This document shows, piece by piece, positions 1-10,136 of a DNA stretch of 64,000 nt. The position numbers and the translations under genes were made by a program. The notes beneath the pieces were generated by a model. It had not been told where the DNA came from. It was given only the letters and a program-made list of their open reading frames with translations, and ran no database searches. Each line of letters opens with the position of its first letter. Within the stretch, counting starts at the first letter, position 1. Source of the DNA: Devosia sp. Root685 (GTDB taxonomy: Bacteria; Pseudomonadota; Alphaproteobacteria; Rhizobiales; Devosiaceae); NCBI RefSeq assembly GCF_001427875.1, contig NZ_LMHK01000001.1, positions 1,180,871-1,244,870 of the forward strand, read 5' to 3'.

Positions 1-1250
1 GCGGTGACGGCGCCGCTCGGCAGATCGGGGACGAGCTTGATCGATTTGGGCAGGTGAACGGTGCTGTAGGCCGCGTCGGGGTAGCGGTAGCGCTGGTTGA
101 GCGTGTCTTCGAGCAAGGGGGTGACCTTGCGGTCTTCGACCATCAGCGCGCCGCCGTACCAGGTGTTGACCGGCTTCAGGTCATCGTCGAGGAGGACGAG
201 ATCGGCACGGCGGCCGCCGCCGAGGCCGCCGATTTCATCGCCCATGCCGAAGCGGGTGGCGCCGTGGAGCGAGCCCATGGACCAGGCCTGTTCGGGTTTG
301 ACGCCGCAGCGGATGGCTTCGCGAACGACCCAATCGAGGCCGAAGCTGAGGAGATCGTCGGCGTCGCGATCGTCGGTGCAGACGCAGTAGCGCTTGTGGC
401 TGGCGCCGAGTTCGGTGATCGGCTTGATGGCTTCGACGATGGAATTCCAGGGCGTGGCCGGATTGCCGCCACGGAGGAAGACCCAGATGCCGGCATCGAC
501 GAAATCGTCGGAGATGTCGCGGTCGATGGCTTCATGCGTGTCGGTGACGCCGGCCGCCGCGTAGGGAGCGACGAATTCGCGGCCATAGATGTGGCCGGAG
601 ACGGGACGGCCGCGCTTGAGGGCCTCGGCGATGATGGCGTGACTGCGCGGATCGCCCATGGCGACGGGCACAAAATCCATTTTTTCGCCGAGGGCGACGG
701 CTTCGGGCCACTTGTCGAAGAGGGCGCCGATCTTTTCGGGAGTGAGGTCACCGCCGGCGGTTTCGAGTTCGGGCGAGGTCGCGGGGACGGTCGACGGGAC
801 GGTGAGGAAGATCGAGAGCGGGGCGAGGCGGGCGTCTTCGAGCATGGCCTCGACGCCGGCCACGTCCATGACATTGCCGATTTCGTGGCTGTCGCAGAAG
901 ATCGTGGTGGTGCCGTTTAGGAGGGCCGCCTCGGCATAGGCGCAGGCGGTGACCATCGAACTTTCGATGTGGATATGGGGATCGACGAGGCCGGGGGCGA
1001 TGATGCCGCCCTTGGCGTCGTAGAGGGCTTTGGGGGCCGGGGCGGATTTGTAGGAGCCCGCAGGTTTGACGGCGGCGATGCGGCCGCCGGAGAGCCAGAT
1101 TTCCTTGTCGGTAGAGATGCGCTCGGAATAGGTCGAGAGCATGCGGGCGCCGGTGATGACGAGATCGGCAGGCGCCCTGCCCCCGGCGACGGCGGCGAGG
1201 TTGGTGATCTGGGTGTGGAGCGGGGACACGGAAAAGCGGGTTATCGCCAT
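1..1250 (-). CDS. ade: Adenine deaminase (3' end cut by window edge)
   Basis: Amidohydrolase-superfamily enzyme converting adenine to hypoxanthine and ammonia in purine salvage. Reading leftward from an ATG at 1250, the N-terminal half shows the metal-binding signature [10 protein letters not shown], then a [10 protein letters not shown] segment matching the DPHEI(A/G)N block of adenine deaminases, GDPRSH and [20 protein letters not shown] stretch comes later, followed by the terminal [16 protein letters not shown] loop. About 416 codons are visible and no stop is reached, so the C-terminal part lies outside the window. The start is 3 bp from the stop of the M20 peptidase upstream, so the two are probably co-transcribed. 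Family assignment is firm; adenine as substrate follows from family knowledge. Confidence 0.88.
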   Translation of the reverse strand, partial: MAITRFSVSPLHTQITNLAAVAGGRAPADLVITGARMLSTYSERISTDKEIWLSGGRIAAVKPAGSYKSAPAPKALYDAKGGIIAPGLVDPHIHIESSMVTACAYAEAALLNGTTTIFCDSHEIGNVMDVAGVEAMLEDARLAPLSIFLTVPSTVPATSPELETAGGDLTPEKIGALFDKWPEAVALGEKMDFVPVAMGDPRSHAIIAEALKRGRPVSGHIYGREFVAPYAAAGVTDTHEAIDRDISDDFVDAGIWVFLRGGNPATPWNSIVEAIKPITELGASHKRYCVCTDDRDADDLLSFGLDWVVREAIRCGVKPEQAWSMGSLHGATRFGMGDEIGGLGGGRRADLVLLDDDLKPVNTWYGGALMVEDRKVTPLLEDTLNQRYRYPDAAYSTVHLPKSIKLVPDLPSGAVT

Positions 1251-1253
1251 GGT

Positions 1254-2639
1254 TCAGGCCTTCGAGAAAGCGTGGAGGATGCGCACCCAGGAGCGAATGC
1301 CCTTATGGAAGCTGGAGAGGTCGTATTTTTCGTTGGGGCTGTGGATGCGGTTGTCGAAGCGGGCAAAGCCGATGAGGAGGCTGTCCATGCCGAGGCGTTC
1401 CTTGAATTCGCCGAGGATGGGAATGGAGCCGCCGGTGCCAGCGAGTGCGGTTTCGCGCCGCCATTCTTCGGTCAGGGCGTGCTTGGCCTTGTTGAGCAGG
1501 ACGCCATCGAGCGGCATGGATTGGGCGGCGGCGGTACCGTAGGCCTTGAAGGTGACCGAACAGTCGGCGGGAATGCGGGCGCGGACGAAATCGCGAAAAA
1601 TTTCGCGGATGCGGTTGGGGTCCTGACCGTCGACGAGGCGGAAGGAAATCTTGGCGCCGGCCTTGGCCGGGATGACGGTCTTGAAACCGTCTCCGGAATA
1701 GCCGCCCCAGACGCCGTGGACTTCTGCCGTCGGGCGGGCCCAGACCTGTTCGAGGACGGAGCGGTCTTTTTCGCCGGCGGGAATGGAGAGGCCGATATCG
1801 CCGAGGAATTTTTCGGCGTCGAAGGGCAGACGTTCCCATTCGGCCTTGTTGGCGGCGGGGAATTCGGCGGCGCCGTCGTAGAATCCGGGAATGGCGACGC
1901 TGCCGTCTTCGCTGCGCAGCTGGCCGATAATGGTGGAAATAAGCTGCACGGCATTGCGGGCGGCGCTGCCGAACATGCCGGAATGGAGATCGCGGTCGGC
2001 GGTCGTCACCTCGAATTCCTCGGAGACGAAACCGCGCCACATGGTGGTGATTGCCGGGGTTTCGCGATCCCACATATCGGTGTCGCAGACGAGGATGGTG
2101 TCGGCGCGGAGATCATCGGCATTGGCGGCGAGGAATGGCCCGAGGGAGGGGGAGCCGGCTTCTTCCTCGCCTTCGAACAGCATGGAAATGCGGATGGGGA
2201 GGCTGCCGGTGACGGTTTTCCAGGCGCGGCAGGCTTCGATGAAGGTGAGTAGCTGCCCTTTGTCGTCGGAGGCCCCGCGGCCGGTAATAAAAGTTTCGCC
2301 ATCGGGCTGGGGGACGAGGGAGGGTTCGAAGGGCGGCGTATTCCAGAGGGCCAGGGGATCAACCGGCTGCACGTCGTAATGGCCGTAAAAGAGCACATGG
2401 GGGCCGGGCCTGGCCGGGCCGTGGCCGACGACCATGGGGTGGCCTGCCGTGTCGCGCACCGTGGCGTCGAAGCCGAGGCCGGTGAGTTCATCGCGCAGCC
2501 ATTCGGCGGCGCGGCGGCAATCGGCGGCATATTGGGGCTCGGTCGAAACGGAGGGGATGCGGATCAACTCGAACAGGCGTTCGAGGCTGGCGTCGAGTTG
2601 CTGGTCGGCTTGGGCGAGAACGGCGTCGAGTGTGGTCAT
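1254..2639 (-). CDS. M20-family dipeptidase / metallohydrolase
   Basis: A 461-residue zinc-dependent exopeptidase of the M20 clan, acting in the cytoplasm on dipeptides or similar amide substrates. Visible features are the first metal ligand region HYDVQP (near residue 92), GRGASDDKG with the bridging aspartate, the catalytic EGEEEAGS block, and the dimerisation-domain histidine in HSGMFG. The C-terminal TGGSIPI and RFDNRIHSPNE segments carry the last ligand. Full length for the DUG1/carnosinase-like subgroup, and no signal peptide is seen. Its stop lies 3 bp before the adenine deaminase start, so the two genes probably form one unit. The exact substrate cannot be read from the sequence. Confidence 0.9.
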   Translation of the reverse strand: MTTLDAVLAQADQQLDASLERLFELIRIPSVSTEPQYAADCRRAAEWLRDELTGLGFDATVRDTAGHPMVVGHGPARPGPHVLFYGHYDVQPVDPLALWNTPPFEPSLVPQPDGETFITGRGASDDKGQLLTFIEACRAWKTVTGSLPIRISMLFEGEEEAGSPSLGPFLAANADDLRADTILVCDTDMWDRETPAITTMWRGFVSEEFEVTTADRDLHSGMFGSAARNAVQLISTIIGQLRSEDGSVAIPGFYDGAAEFPAANKAEWERLPFDAEKFLGDIGLSIPAGEKDRSVLEQVWARPTAEVHGVWGGYSGDGFKTVIPAKAGAKISFRLVDGQDPNRIREIFRDFVRARIPADCSVTFKAYGTAAAQSMPLDGVLLNKAKHALTEEWRRETALAGTGGSIPILGEFKERLGMDSLLIGFARFDNRIHSPNEKYDLSSFHKGIRSWVRILHAFSKA

Positions 2640-2780
2640 CGGTGAAACTGGCTTGGTGTTCGCGGCATCGTGGGAGGCAGGGTTCGAACGGCAGATTGGT
2701 AGAATAGAATAGCGTTTGCAATGACAAACGTCCGCTGTGGACAGGCCGTCTCACCCTTCCACATGGCGGACCATTCATGA

Positions 2781-3890
<1,110 letters not shown>

Positions 3891-3893
3891 AAA

Positions 3894-4985
3894 CTAACTC
3901 AGCCGCAGCATGTGGTTGTCGAAGAGGAAATCGAACTGCTGCTGGGGCCGTTCGGCCCCGGCAATGCCGATCATTTCGCCCTTGCCGCTGGTGGCGATGA
4001 AGCCTGTGTGATCAGCGGCGAGGCCGCACCCGTTGCGGAGGGTTTCGACGAGGACGGGGCGTTTTTGTTCGGCGTCGATGGCGACGAGAAGGTCGCCTTC
4101 GGGGGAGGAGACGGCGATGGTGTTGCCATCGGCGGAGGCGGCGACGGAGCCGACATAGTTGCGGAGATCGCGAAGCGTGTCGGTGGGAAGTTCGATGAGG
4201 CGGATTTCCCCGTCCATGGTCGCGTAGCCGACAAGTTGAGGGCTTTCGCTCGGGGCGCCTTTATATTGGCAGCCGAACCAGACGCGGTGCTTACTATCCA
4301 CCGCCATGTGGCGGATGGAGAGTTGGTGGAGTCCGGTTTCTAGGCGTAGCTGGCCGACCAAGGTGCCGTCACGGCGGTCGATGAAGACGACCGAGGGGTC
4401 CATGGTGTCGAGGTTGAGTTCGGCGCGGCCGTAATCGGGGTGGGTTTCGATGCCGCCATTGGCGACGACGAAGGTTGTTCCATCGGGCATGAGCAGCATT
4501 TCATGCGGGCCGGTGCCGTAGGTGGGGAATTCGCCGATGCGGCGGAATCCATCAGCGGCGTCGTAGATGCCGATGACGCCCTGGGCGGCTTCGAAATCGC
4601 TTTCGGTGGCGTACAGAAGGCGGCCATCGGGGGAGAAGACGCCGTGACCGAAGAAGTGGCGGCCTTCCACGCTGGTGAGGGTTTGCGGGGCGGCGTGGCC
4701 TGAGGGATCGAAAATAACCGCAAAGGTACCGGGCTGGCGGGCGAAGACGACGCCCCTGCCCGCTTCGCGGCTGATGGTGATGTCGTGGCCGCGATCGGGG
4801 AGATCGATGGTGGAGATGACGTCGCCGCGTTCGCCCATGAGGACGGCGCCATATGCGCCGGCTGCGGTCTGGATGGAGCTGGCGAAGACGAGGTCACTGG
4901 TTTCGAGAGCGAGGATTTGGCGCGGGGCGAGGCTGGCGAGGAAACCGGCGCCGGCGGATTTTAGGAAGGCGCGGCGCTGCCACAT
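3894..4985 (-). CDS. DUF1513 Tat-exported beta-propeller protein
   Basis: A periplasmic protein of the DUF1513 family, which is typically encoded beside imelysin and di-haem DUF1111 genes, as here. The N-terminus reads MWQRRAFLKSAGAGFLASL, a twin-arginine signal. The body contains repeated beta-propeller-like strands, for example GHGVFSPDGRLLYATE and GPHEMLLMPDG. I prefer the ATG at 4985 because GGAG sits 6 bases upstream; an in-frame ATG at 4997 would overlap the imelysin gene by 11 bp and has no good ribosome site. It is the last gene of a four-gene leftward iron-associated row. Biochemical function is unknown; a role in periplasmic iron handling is inferred from context. Confidence 0.85.
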   Translation of the reverse strand: MWQRRAFLKSAGAGFLASLAPRQILALETSDLVFASSIQTAAGAYGAVLMGERGDVISTIDLPDRGHDITISREAGRGVVFARQPGTFAVIFDPSGHAAPQTLTSVEGRHFFGHGVFSPDGRLLYATESDFEAAQGVIGIYDAADGFRRIGEFPTYGTGPHEMLLMPDGTTFVVANGGIETHPDYGRAELNLDTMDPSVVFIDRRDGTLVGQLRLETGLHQLSIRHMAVDSKHRVWFGCQYKGAPSESPQLVGYATMDGEIRLIELPTDTLRDLRNYVGSVAASADGNTIAVSSPEGDLLVAIDAEQKRPVLVETLRNGCGLAADHTGFIATSGKGEMIGIAGAERPQQQFDFLFDNHMLRLS

Positions 4986-4986
4986 G

Positions 4987-6033
4987 TCAGTCTCCATCCA
5001 ATGACGAAAAACCGACGCTGAGGCCGAGCGTGGCGGAGAGGTCTTCGCCGATGAGGCGCTGGAGGTCTTGGGTTGATGTCACGAGGTCGGCGAGCGCGGC
5101 GGCTTGGACGGGGTCGGTGACGGCTTGGTCGACGGGCGAGGTGACGGCGGCGATGGCGGTTTCGGCGCGATCGAAGGCAGCGGTGATTTCGGCGGCAAGC
5201 GCGGGGTCGGTGACGACGCCGGAGAGTTCGACCAGCGAGCGCAAGCTGCGGATATTCGCTTGGAGCATGGGGAGGGTCTGGTTGGAGCGCCAGAAGAGGG
5301 CCAGTTTCGGATGGGCCTTGCCGTCGCCCTTGGCGATGAAGGGGTTTATCCGGGTATCGCGCACCGCTTCGATGCCGTGGGAGACGAGGCCGACAATGGC
5401 TTCGAGGGATTCGGTGGTGGTGCGATAGTCGGCATAGGCAGGATTGGGCTGGGTCAGGCGCTGGGCGATGCCTTCGGGGTCGGCCCAGCCGGCGGCGATT
5501 TCACTGGCCATTTCTTCGAGGTTTTTGGCGATTGCGGCGCCATAAACGCAGCGGAAGGCGCCGTCCGATGTGGTCAGGGTTTCAAAGCCGGTGCCGAAGA
5601 GGACGAATTCGAGGGCGCCAAAACCCTGGAGCGCGACGCTCTTAGCCTGGAGGCCGGGTACGGTGGCGGCGGTGAGGTCGGCTTCGGCGAGGAGTTGCTG
5701 GACCTGGCGGAGGCCGATGCCTTTGCGGTCGGGGAAGAAGAGAATGCGGTCGGCGCGGTTGGCTTCCATGAGGGGGCCGACGCGGAGGAACTCTATGCGG
5801 CCATAGGCGGTGGCGGCGGTTGCGAAGGCCTCTTGAGCGCCGGTCAGATCGCCGTTTTCGCAGAGGACGTACATGGCCTTTGAAAGCTCGGCAGTGCGGA
5901 TGGCGAAGGCTTTGGTCTGGGGGCGGATGACATTGGTGACGCTGGAGCGGAGCATTTCGGAGGGGGAAATGATCTGCGCACTTACCGGAGTGATCAGAAG
6001 CAGCGCGGCCAGAATAGTCGCAAAGAAGCGCAT
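4987..6033 (-). CDS. Imelysin-like (peptidase M75) periplasmic protein, degenerate motif
   Basis: A 348-residue secreted protein with signal peptide MRFFATILAALLLITPVSAQ and the helical imelysin fold. Residues 137-142 read GFGALE where imelysins normally have GxHxxE, so the metal-binding histidine is replaced by glycine while the glutamate stays. The second imelysin in this cluster (7729-8991) keeps GYHAIE, so the two copies have diverged. The start codon shares one base with the DUF1111 stop (TGATG), implying translational coupling. The pairing of an imelysin copy with DUF1111 and DUF1513 is a recurring iron-responsive arrangement. Function is likely periplasmic iron or haem binding, but the altered motif makes direct metal binding through this site doubtful. 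Confidence 0.85.
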   Translation of the reverse strand: MRFFATILAALLLITPVSAQIISPSEMLRSSVTNVIRPQTKAFAIRTAELSKAMYVLCENGDLTGAQEAFATAATAYGRIEFLRVGPLMEANRADRILFFPDRKGIGLRQVQQLLAEADLTAATVPGLQAKSVALQGFGALEFVLFGTGFETLTTSDGAFRCVYGAAIAKNLEEMASEIAAGWADPEGIAQRLTQPNPAYADYRTTTESLEAIVGLVSHGIEAVRDTRINPFIAKGDGKAHPKLALFWRSNQTLPMLQANIRSLRSLVELSGVVTDPALAAEITAAFDRAETAIAAVTSPVDQAVTDPVQAAALADLVTSTQDLQRLIGEDLSATLGLSVGFSSLDGD

Positions 6034-7544
6034 CAGAGGGCACCCAGGAAGGTCAGGAGATCGGCACGTTGTTTGGCCGTCATAGCGGCGAAGGCATCTC
6101 GCGACGCCTGCGCTTCGCCGCCGTGCCAGAGGATGGCTTCGGTGAGGTTTCGGGCGCGGCCATCATGGAGGAAGAATGTATGGCCGGAAACGGTTTGGGT
6201 GAAGCCGAGACCCCAGAGTGGCGGGGTGCGCCATTCAGTGCCGGTAGCCTGGCCCTCGGGGCGGTGATCGGCGAGGCCTTCGCCCATGTCGTGGAGCAGA
6301 AAATCGGCATAAGGCCAGATCAGCTGGAAGCGATGGGCGGGGTTTTCGGCTGTCTTGCTGGTGACGAATTTGGGCACGTGGCAGCTGGCGCAGCCGGCGG
6401 CGTAAAAGGCTTCCTTGCCGGCGAGGACGGGCGCGCTTTTGACATCGACGCGTTCGGGGACGCCGAGGGTCTGGGCGTAGAAGGTGACGAGATCGAGGAC
6501 GGGATCGGGGGCTTCGCTCACGCCGAGGCGGGCTTGTTCGCCTGTGGGCATGGCGAGGCATTCGGGCTGGTTTTCGGTGCAATCGCCGTGGGGAAGATTG
6601 ACCAGCGGGGTTGAAATGCCGATGTCGCCGGCAAAGGCGGCGGCGGACTGGCTGCGGATGGTGGCCATGCCAGCCTTCCAGCCGAAACGGCCGAGCATGA
6701 CCGTGTTGGTTTCGGGGGCGACGGTCCAATTGGGGCGGCCGGAAATGCCGTCATTGTTGGTGTCGTCGGGGTCGGCATTGGCGAGGATGTCTTCGGCGGG
6801 GATGTTTTCGACGAGGCCGAGGCCGATCATGGGATTGGCGAGGCGGGGGGAGAGCATGACGTTGTCGGCCAGCGGACCGTAGGCGAGATCGGCGACGGAA
6901 TATTTTGGGGCGCGGAGAGTGACCACGGTGCCATCGCCGAGGGTCACGGGAAGATCGGTGTAGTCGATGACCATGCGGCCTTCGGCGGCTAGGCCCGGTA
7001 CGGCGAAATCCTGCAACTGGGTGCCATAGGTGGGGTCGCCGACTTCGCCAGCGATAACGCCGTCCATGGCGAGGCGGGTGTCGGGTTCCTTGGGCGGGAC
7101 CGAGAGGCGGAGGAACATCGAGACGTTTTCGGCTTGGCCTTCGAACGGCGGATGGCCGCGGCCGTCCTTGATGTGGCAGCTCTGGCAGCCGCGGGCATTG
7201 AACAGGGGCCCGAGGCCATCGGAGGCCTGGGTGGAGCTGGGGGAACTGACCCAAATTTTGCGGAAGAGCGCATTGCCGAGCTTGAACTGTTCTTCCTGCT
7301 CGAAACTCAGGTTGTCCTGAAAATGGCTGAAGGAGTCCTGGTTGACCGAGAGGCGGGTCGTGCCTTTGCCGGCGGGGTTGGTTTCGAAATTTTCGGGTTT
7401 TGTGAAGTCGGTCGTGGGGGCGGTGACGGCGCGGACCCGGGCGAGGTCGTCGCCAGTTACGTCGGTGCGGATGCCGAAATCCTGGGCGAAAACCATGCCG
7501 CCCATGAGGAGGGCAATGAGCGCGAGAGTGAGACGGACTTGCAT
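6033..7544 (-). CDS. Di-haem DUF1111 thiol oxidoreductase-like cytochrome
   Basis: A 503-residue periplasmic c-type cytochrome of the DUF1111 (di-haem oxidoreductase, MauG/CcpA-related) family. A signal peptide MQVRLTLALIALLMGGMVFA opens the protein; two CxxCH haem sites are seen, CQSCH at 120-124 and CASCH at 385-389. Possible axial or active-site regions GWKAGMATIRSQSAAAF and HTFFLHDGRARNLTEAI are also present. The start at 7544 is set by the signal peptide; the frame stays open into the upstream repeat, which is not plausible coding sequence. It lies between two imelysin genes, overlaps the downstream one by one base, and belongs to an iron-responsive periplasmic module. The redox substrate is unknown. 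Confidence 0.88.
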   Translation of the reverse strand: MQVRLTLALIALLMGGMVFAQDFGIRTDVTGDDLARVRAVTAPTTDFTKPENFETNPAGKGTTRLSVNQDSFSHFQDNLSFEQEEQFKLGNALFRKIWVSSPSSTQASDGLGPLFNARGCQSCHIKDGRGHPPFEGQAENVSMFLRLSVPPKEPDTRLAMDGVIAGEVGDPTYGTQLQDFAVPGLAAEGRMVIDYTDLPVTLGDGTVVTLRAPKYSVADLAYGPLADNVMLSPRLANPMIGLGLVENIPAEDILANADPDDTNNDGISGRPNWTVAPETNTVMLGRFGWKAGMATIRSQSAAAFAGDIGISTPLVNLPHGDCTENQPECLAMPTGEQARLGVSEAPDPVLDLVTFYAQTLGVPERVDVKSAPVLAGKEAFYAAGCASCHVPKFVTSKTAENPAHRFQLIWPYADFLLHDMGEGLADHRPEGQATGTEWRTPPLWGLGFTQTVSGHTFFLHDGRARNLTEAILWHGGEAQASRDAFAAMTAKQRADLLTFLGAL

Positions 7545-7580
7545 GATGGAACCAGACCATTTCACGTTTAGCTGACGCAA

Positions 7581-7715
7581 AGTAGGCCTCATGGTGAGGT
7601 GCGAAGCGCAGCGCAGCCTCGAACCACGAGGACGTGCCGGGATGAGCAAAGCGCCACGCCCTCGTGGTTCGAGGCCCCGGGTCAAGCCCGGGGCACCTCA
7701 CCATGAGGGCTACTG
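7581..7715. repeat. Dispersed palindromic repeat, family A, two-armed copy
   Basis: A long imperfect inverted repeat between the imelysin and DUF1111 genes. The outer arms are CCTCATGGTGAGGTGC and its complement GCACCTCACCATGAGG, flanked by AGTAG and CTACT; inner arms carry CCTCGAACCACGAGG and CCTCGTGGTTCGAGG. Other two-armed copies lie at 25218-25345 and 54571-54701. It could fold in RNA and tune the relative output of the two flanking genes. Confidence 0.9.
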
Positions 7716-7728
7716 GAGCAGCGGGATT

Positions 7729-8991
7729 TTACTCGAACACAGCGTCCGGATTGGAGAGCGAGTCGCTGTCCTCGATGGTGACATCGGCGAGTTGGAGGAG
7801 CGCGACGGCGCGTTCGATGCCGCGGGTCTGGGCGATGAGGCCGTCGATGGCGGCCTGGACCACCGCATTGCCTTCGACATTGCCTTCGCCGATCTGCTGG
7901 TCATAGGCTTCGCCGGCTTCGGCGCGGTCAGCCATAACGTGCATCTTGCTCAGGGTATCGGCGAGGAGACCCTTGATCTCGGTGTCGAGCGCGGCGTCCT
8001 TGGCGGCGATGACGTCGGAAAGCGAGGGGCCTTCAATCACGGTGCCGTCAACGCGGGTGTATTTGCCGAGATAGACGTTCTCGATGCCCTGCGCGTCCTG
8101 CAGGTGGGAGATGTGGGTGTTGTCGGAGAAGCAGTCGTGCTCTTCTTCGGGATCGTGGAGAAGAAGGCCGAGCTTCATGCGCTCGCCGGCGAGTTCGCCG
8201 AAGCTGAGTGAGCCCATGCCGGTGAGAATGGCGGAGAGGCCAAGCTCGGGGAGCGCGGCGCGGGCGGCGCCGGTTTCGGTCCAGTTGCCGACCATTTCTT
8301 CGAGATCGGAGACCAGAAGGGTCGAGGCGGCCTTGAGGTAGGCGGCGCGGCGGTCGGCGTGGTCGGCGGTCGAATAGTCGGTGAAGGGGCGGTTACCGGC
8401 GCCGGGGCCCGTGCCGTTGAGGTCCTGGCCCCAGAGCAGAAATTCGATGGCGTGATAGCCGGTCGCGACGTTGGATTCGACGCCGGCGGCTTCCTGAAGC
8501 TCGGTCTGGAGGAGTTCAGGGGTGATGTCCGTAGCATCGACTTCGGTGCCGTCGATGATGATCTTTGGATTGGCGATGACATTGGCGACATAGAGCGCGT
8601 TGCTGTCACTTTCGGTGCCGTAGCCGGCATCGACATAGTCGATCAGGCCTTCATCGAGCGGCCAGGCGTTTACGCGGCCTTCCCACTCATCGACGATCGG
8701 ATTGCCGAAACGGAAGGCTTCAGTCTGCTGATAGGGAATGCGGGCGGCCTTCCAGGCGTCGCGTGCAGCAGCGAGGGTTGCTTCGCTGGGGCCGGCGATC
8801 AGCGCGTCGATGGCGGCGTCGAGGGCCTTGGCGGTGGCCAGGGAATCTTCGTAGCCGGCCAGCGCGATATTGGCGTAGTTCGCCAGCACATCGGCGTCAC
8901 TGGGCGCTTGCGCATAGGCGGCGACGGGCGCGACCGAGAGAGCGAGTGTTAGGGCGAGACCGCGCAATGTGCGCTTGCCAATAGAAAGCAT
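7729..8991 (-). CDS. Imelysin family iron-regulated protein (IrpA-like)
   Basis: A 420-residue secreted imelysin of the longer IrpA-like type. It opens with signal peptide MLSIGKRTLRGLALTLALSV and a probable cleavage after AYA. The canonical GxHxxE motif is intact as GYHAIE at residues 178-183, followed by FLLWGQDLNGTGPG. A second repeat-like half contains FGELAGERM and HDPEEEHDCFSDNTH, typical of the family. It is the first gene of the leftward iron-associated row, divergent from the Fe3+ ABC transporter at 9134. A TGA-N9-TCA box lies at 9023-9037 upstream. Likely role: periplasmic iron binding or transfer, induced by iron limitation (inferred from family and neighbours). Confidence 0.93.
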   Translation of the reverse strand: MLSIGKRTLRGLALTLALSVAPVAAYAQAPSDADVLANYANIALAGYEDSLATAKALDAAIDALIAGPSEATLAAARDAWKAARIPYQQTEAFRFGNPIVDEWEGRVNAWPLDEGLIDYVDAGYGTESDSNALYVANVIANPKIIIDGTEVDATDITPELLQTELQEAAGVESNVATGYHAIEFLLWGQDLNGTGPGAGNRPFTDYSTADHADRRAAYLKAASTLLVSDLEEMVGNWTETGAARAALPELGLSAILTGMGSLSFGELAGERMKLGLLLHDPEEEHDCFSDNTHISHLQDAQGIENVYLGKYTRVDGTVIEGPSLSDVIAAKDAALDTEIKGLLADTLSKMHVMADRAEAGEAYDQQIGEGNVEGNAVVQAAIDGLIAQTRGIERAVALLQLADVTIEDSDSLSNPDAVFE

Positions 8992-9022
8992 CAGCCATTC
9001 CTCCGGGTGAAAGCTGGAAAGG

Positions 9023-9037
9023 TGAGTACGCCCCTCA
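9023..9037. promoter_or_regulatory. Candidate RirA-type iron-responsive box (TGA-N9-TCA)
   Basis: Within the 142-bp region (8992-9133) between the divergent imelysin and Fe3+ transporter genes, TGAGTACGCCCCTCA matches the TGA-N9-TCA core recognised by RirA-type iron regulators of this order. A half-site TTTAGAA at 9100-9106 resembles half of an Irr box but has no partner. The core is short and expected by chance about once per 4 kb, so context carries much of the weight. Confidence 0.4.
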
Positions 9038-9133
9038 CATTAGTAAATCAACTGCCGATGGACATGGCCTTAGGTTCAAATTAGACAGGGCACATCAAGT
9101 TTAGAAAAGCGGCCCTGGGCCGCGGTGTGCGAA

Positions 9134-10132
9134 ATGACCGATAGATTGCCGCTCGTGATCGGAGCGCTGCTCGCCCTGGGTTTCAGCAACCCCATTTCAG
9201 CGCAGGAAGGCCCGATCGTGGTCTATAATGCGCAGCACGAAACGCTGGCGCAGGAATGGGCTACGGCCTTTACGGAGGAGACCGGCATTCCGGTGATCAT
9301 CCGGCAAGGGTCGGACCTTGAGGTCGCCAACCAGATCCTGCAGGAAGGCGCCAATTCGCCGGCCGATGTTTTTCTGACCGAGAATTCGCCCGGCATGGCG
9401 CTGGTGGACAAAGCTGGGCTGTTCGAGCCCCTGCCCCAGGACATTCTCGACCAGGTACCGGCCCAGTTCAGGCCGGCTGATGGCAATTGGACCGGGATCG
9501 CAGCGCGCTCAACGGTGTTTGCCTACAATACAGACAGGCTGAGCGAGGGTGACCTGCCCAAAACCATGGCCGAGCTGGCCGAGCCCAAGTGGCAGGGTCG
9601 CTGGGCGGCTTCGCCGAGTGGCGCGGATTTTCAGGCGATCGTCGCGGCTTATCTCGTGCTCGAAGGCGACGAGGCGACGCTCAAATGGCTCGAAGGCATG
9701 CAGGAAAACGCCGTGATCGTGCGCGGTAATCGCGCGGCGCTGGCGGCGGCCAATAATGGCGAAGTCGATGGGGCGCTGATCTATCACTATTACTGGTTCG
9801 GCGATCAGGCTGGGACCAAAGAAAGCAGCGGCAATACCAAGCTGCACTATTTTGGCAATCAGGACCCCGGCGCCTTTGTGTCGATTTCTGGTGGTGGTGT
9901 GCTCAAGTCGAGCCAGCACAAGGACGAGGCCCTGGCTTTCCTGCGGTTCGTGACGGGCAAGGGGCAGGACGTGCTGCGCGATGGCACGTCGTTCGAATAT
10001 GCAGTTGGCGTCGATCACGAAGCTAATGCAGCGCTGCCGCCGCTTGCAGGTCTTGATGCCCCGGAGATCGATCCGACGCAGTTGGATACGGTGAAGGCTG
10101 CCGAGTTGATGACCGAGGCTGGGCTGCTCTAG
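9134..10132 (+). CDS. fbpA: Fe3+ ABC transporter, periplasmic substrate-binding protein
   Basis: A 332-residue ferric-iron binding protein of the FbpA/FutA class, delivering Fe3+ to the permease encoded next. A signal peptide covers [24 protein letters not shown] and the mature chain starts near [12 protein letters not shown], the typical family opening. Paired tyrosines in [12 protein letters not shown] match the iron-ligand tyrosines of FbpA proteins. The ATG at 9134 is preferred; a GTG nine bases earlier is possible. No strong ribosome site is visible. It is the first gene of a tight three-gene operon (4-bp gap to the permease) and shares its upstream region with the divergent imelysin row, arguing for common iron control. 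Confidence 0.92.
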   Translation: MTDRLPLVIGALLALGFSNPISAQEGPIVVYNAQHETLAQEWATAFTEETGIPVIIRQGSDLEVANQILQEGANSPADVFLTENSPGMALVDKAGLFEPLPQDILDQVPAQFRPADGNWTGIAARSTVFAYNTDRLSEGDLPKTMAELAEPKWQGRWAASPSGADFQAIVAAYLVLEGDEATLKWLEGMQENAVIVRGNRAALAAANNGEVDGALIYHYYWFGDQAGTKESSGNTKLHYFGNQDPGAFVSISGGGVLKSSQHKDEALAFLRFVTGKGQDVLRDGTSFEYAVGVDHEANAALPPLAGLDAPEIDPTQLDTVKAAELMTEAGLL

Positions 10133-10136
10133 TCCC

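Noticed and set aside
54..920. Long open frames on the plus strand opposite the adenine deaminase gene, and similar frames opposite most minus-strand genes
   Set aside because: Their translations are Gly/Ala/Asp- or Arg/Pro-rich with no family motif, and the opposite strand carries a clear enzyme. GC-rich codon use produces such shadows.
9100..9106. Irr (ICE) box suggested by TTTAGAA
   Set aside because: No second half TTCTAAA follows at the required distance, so only a chance half-site is supported.
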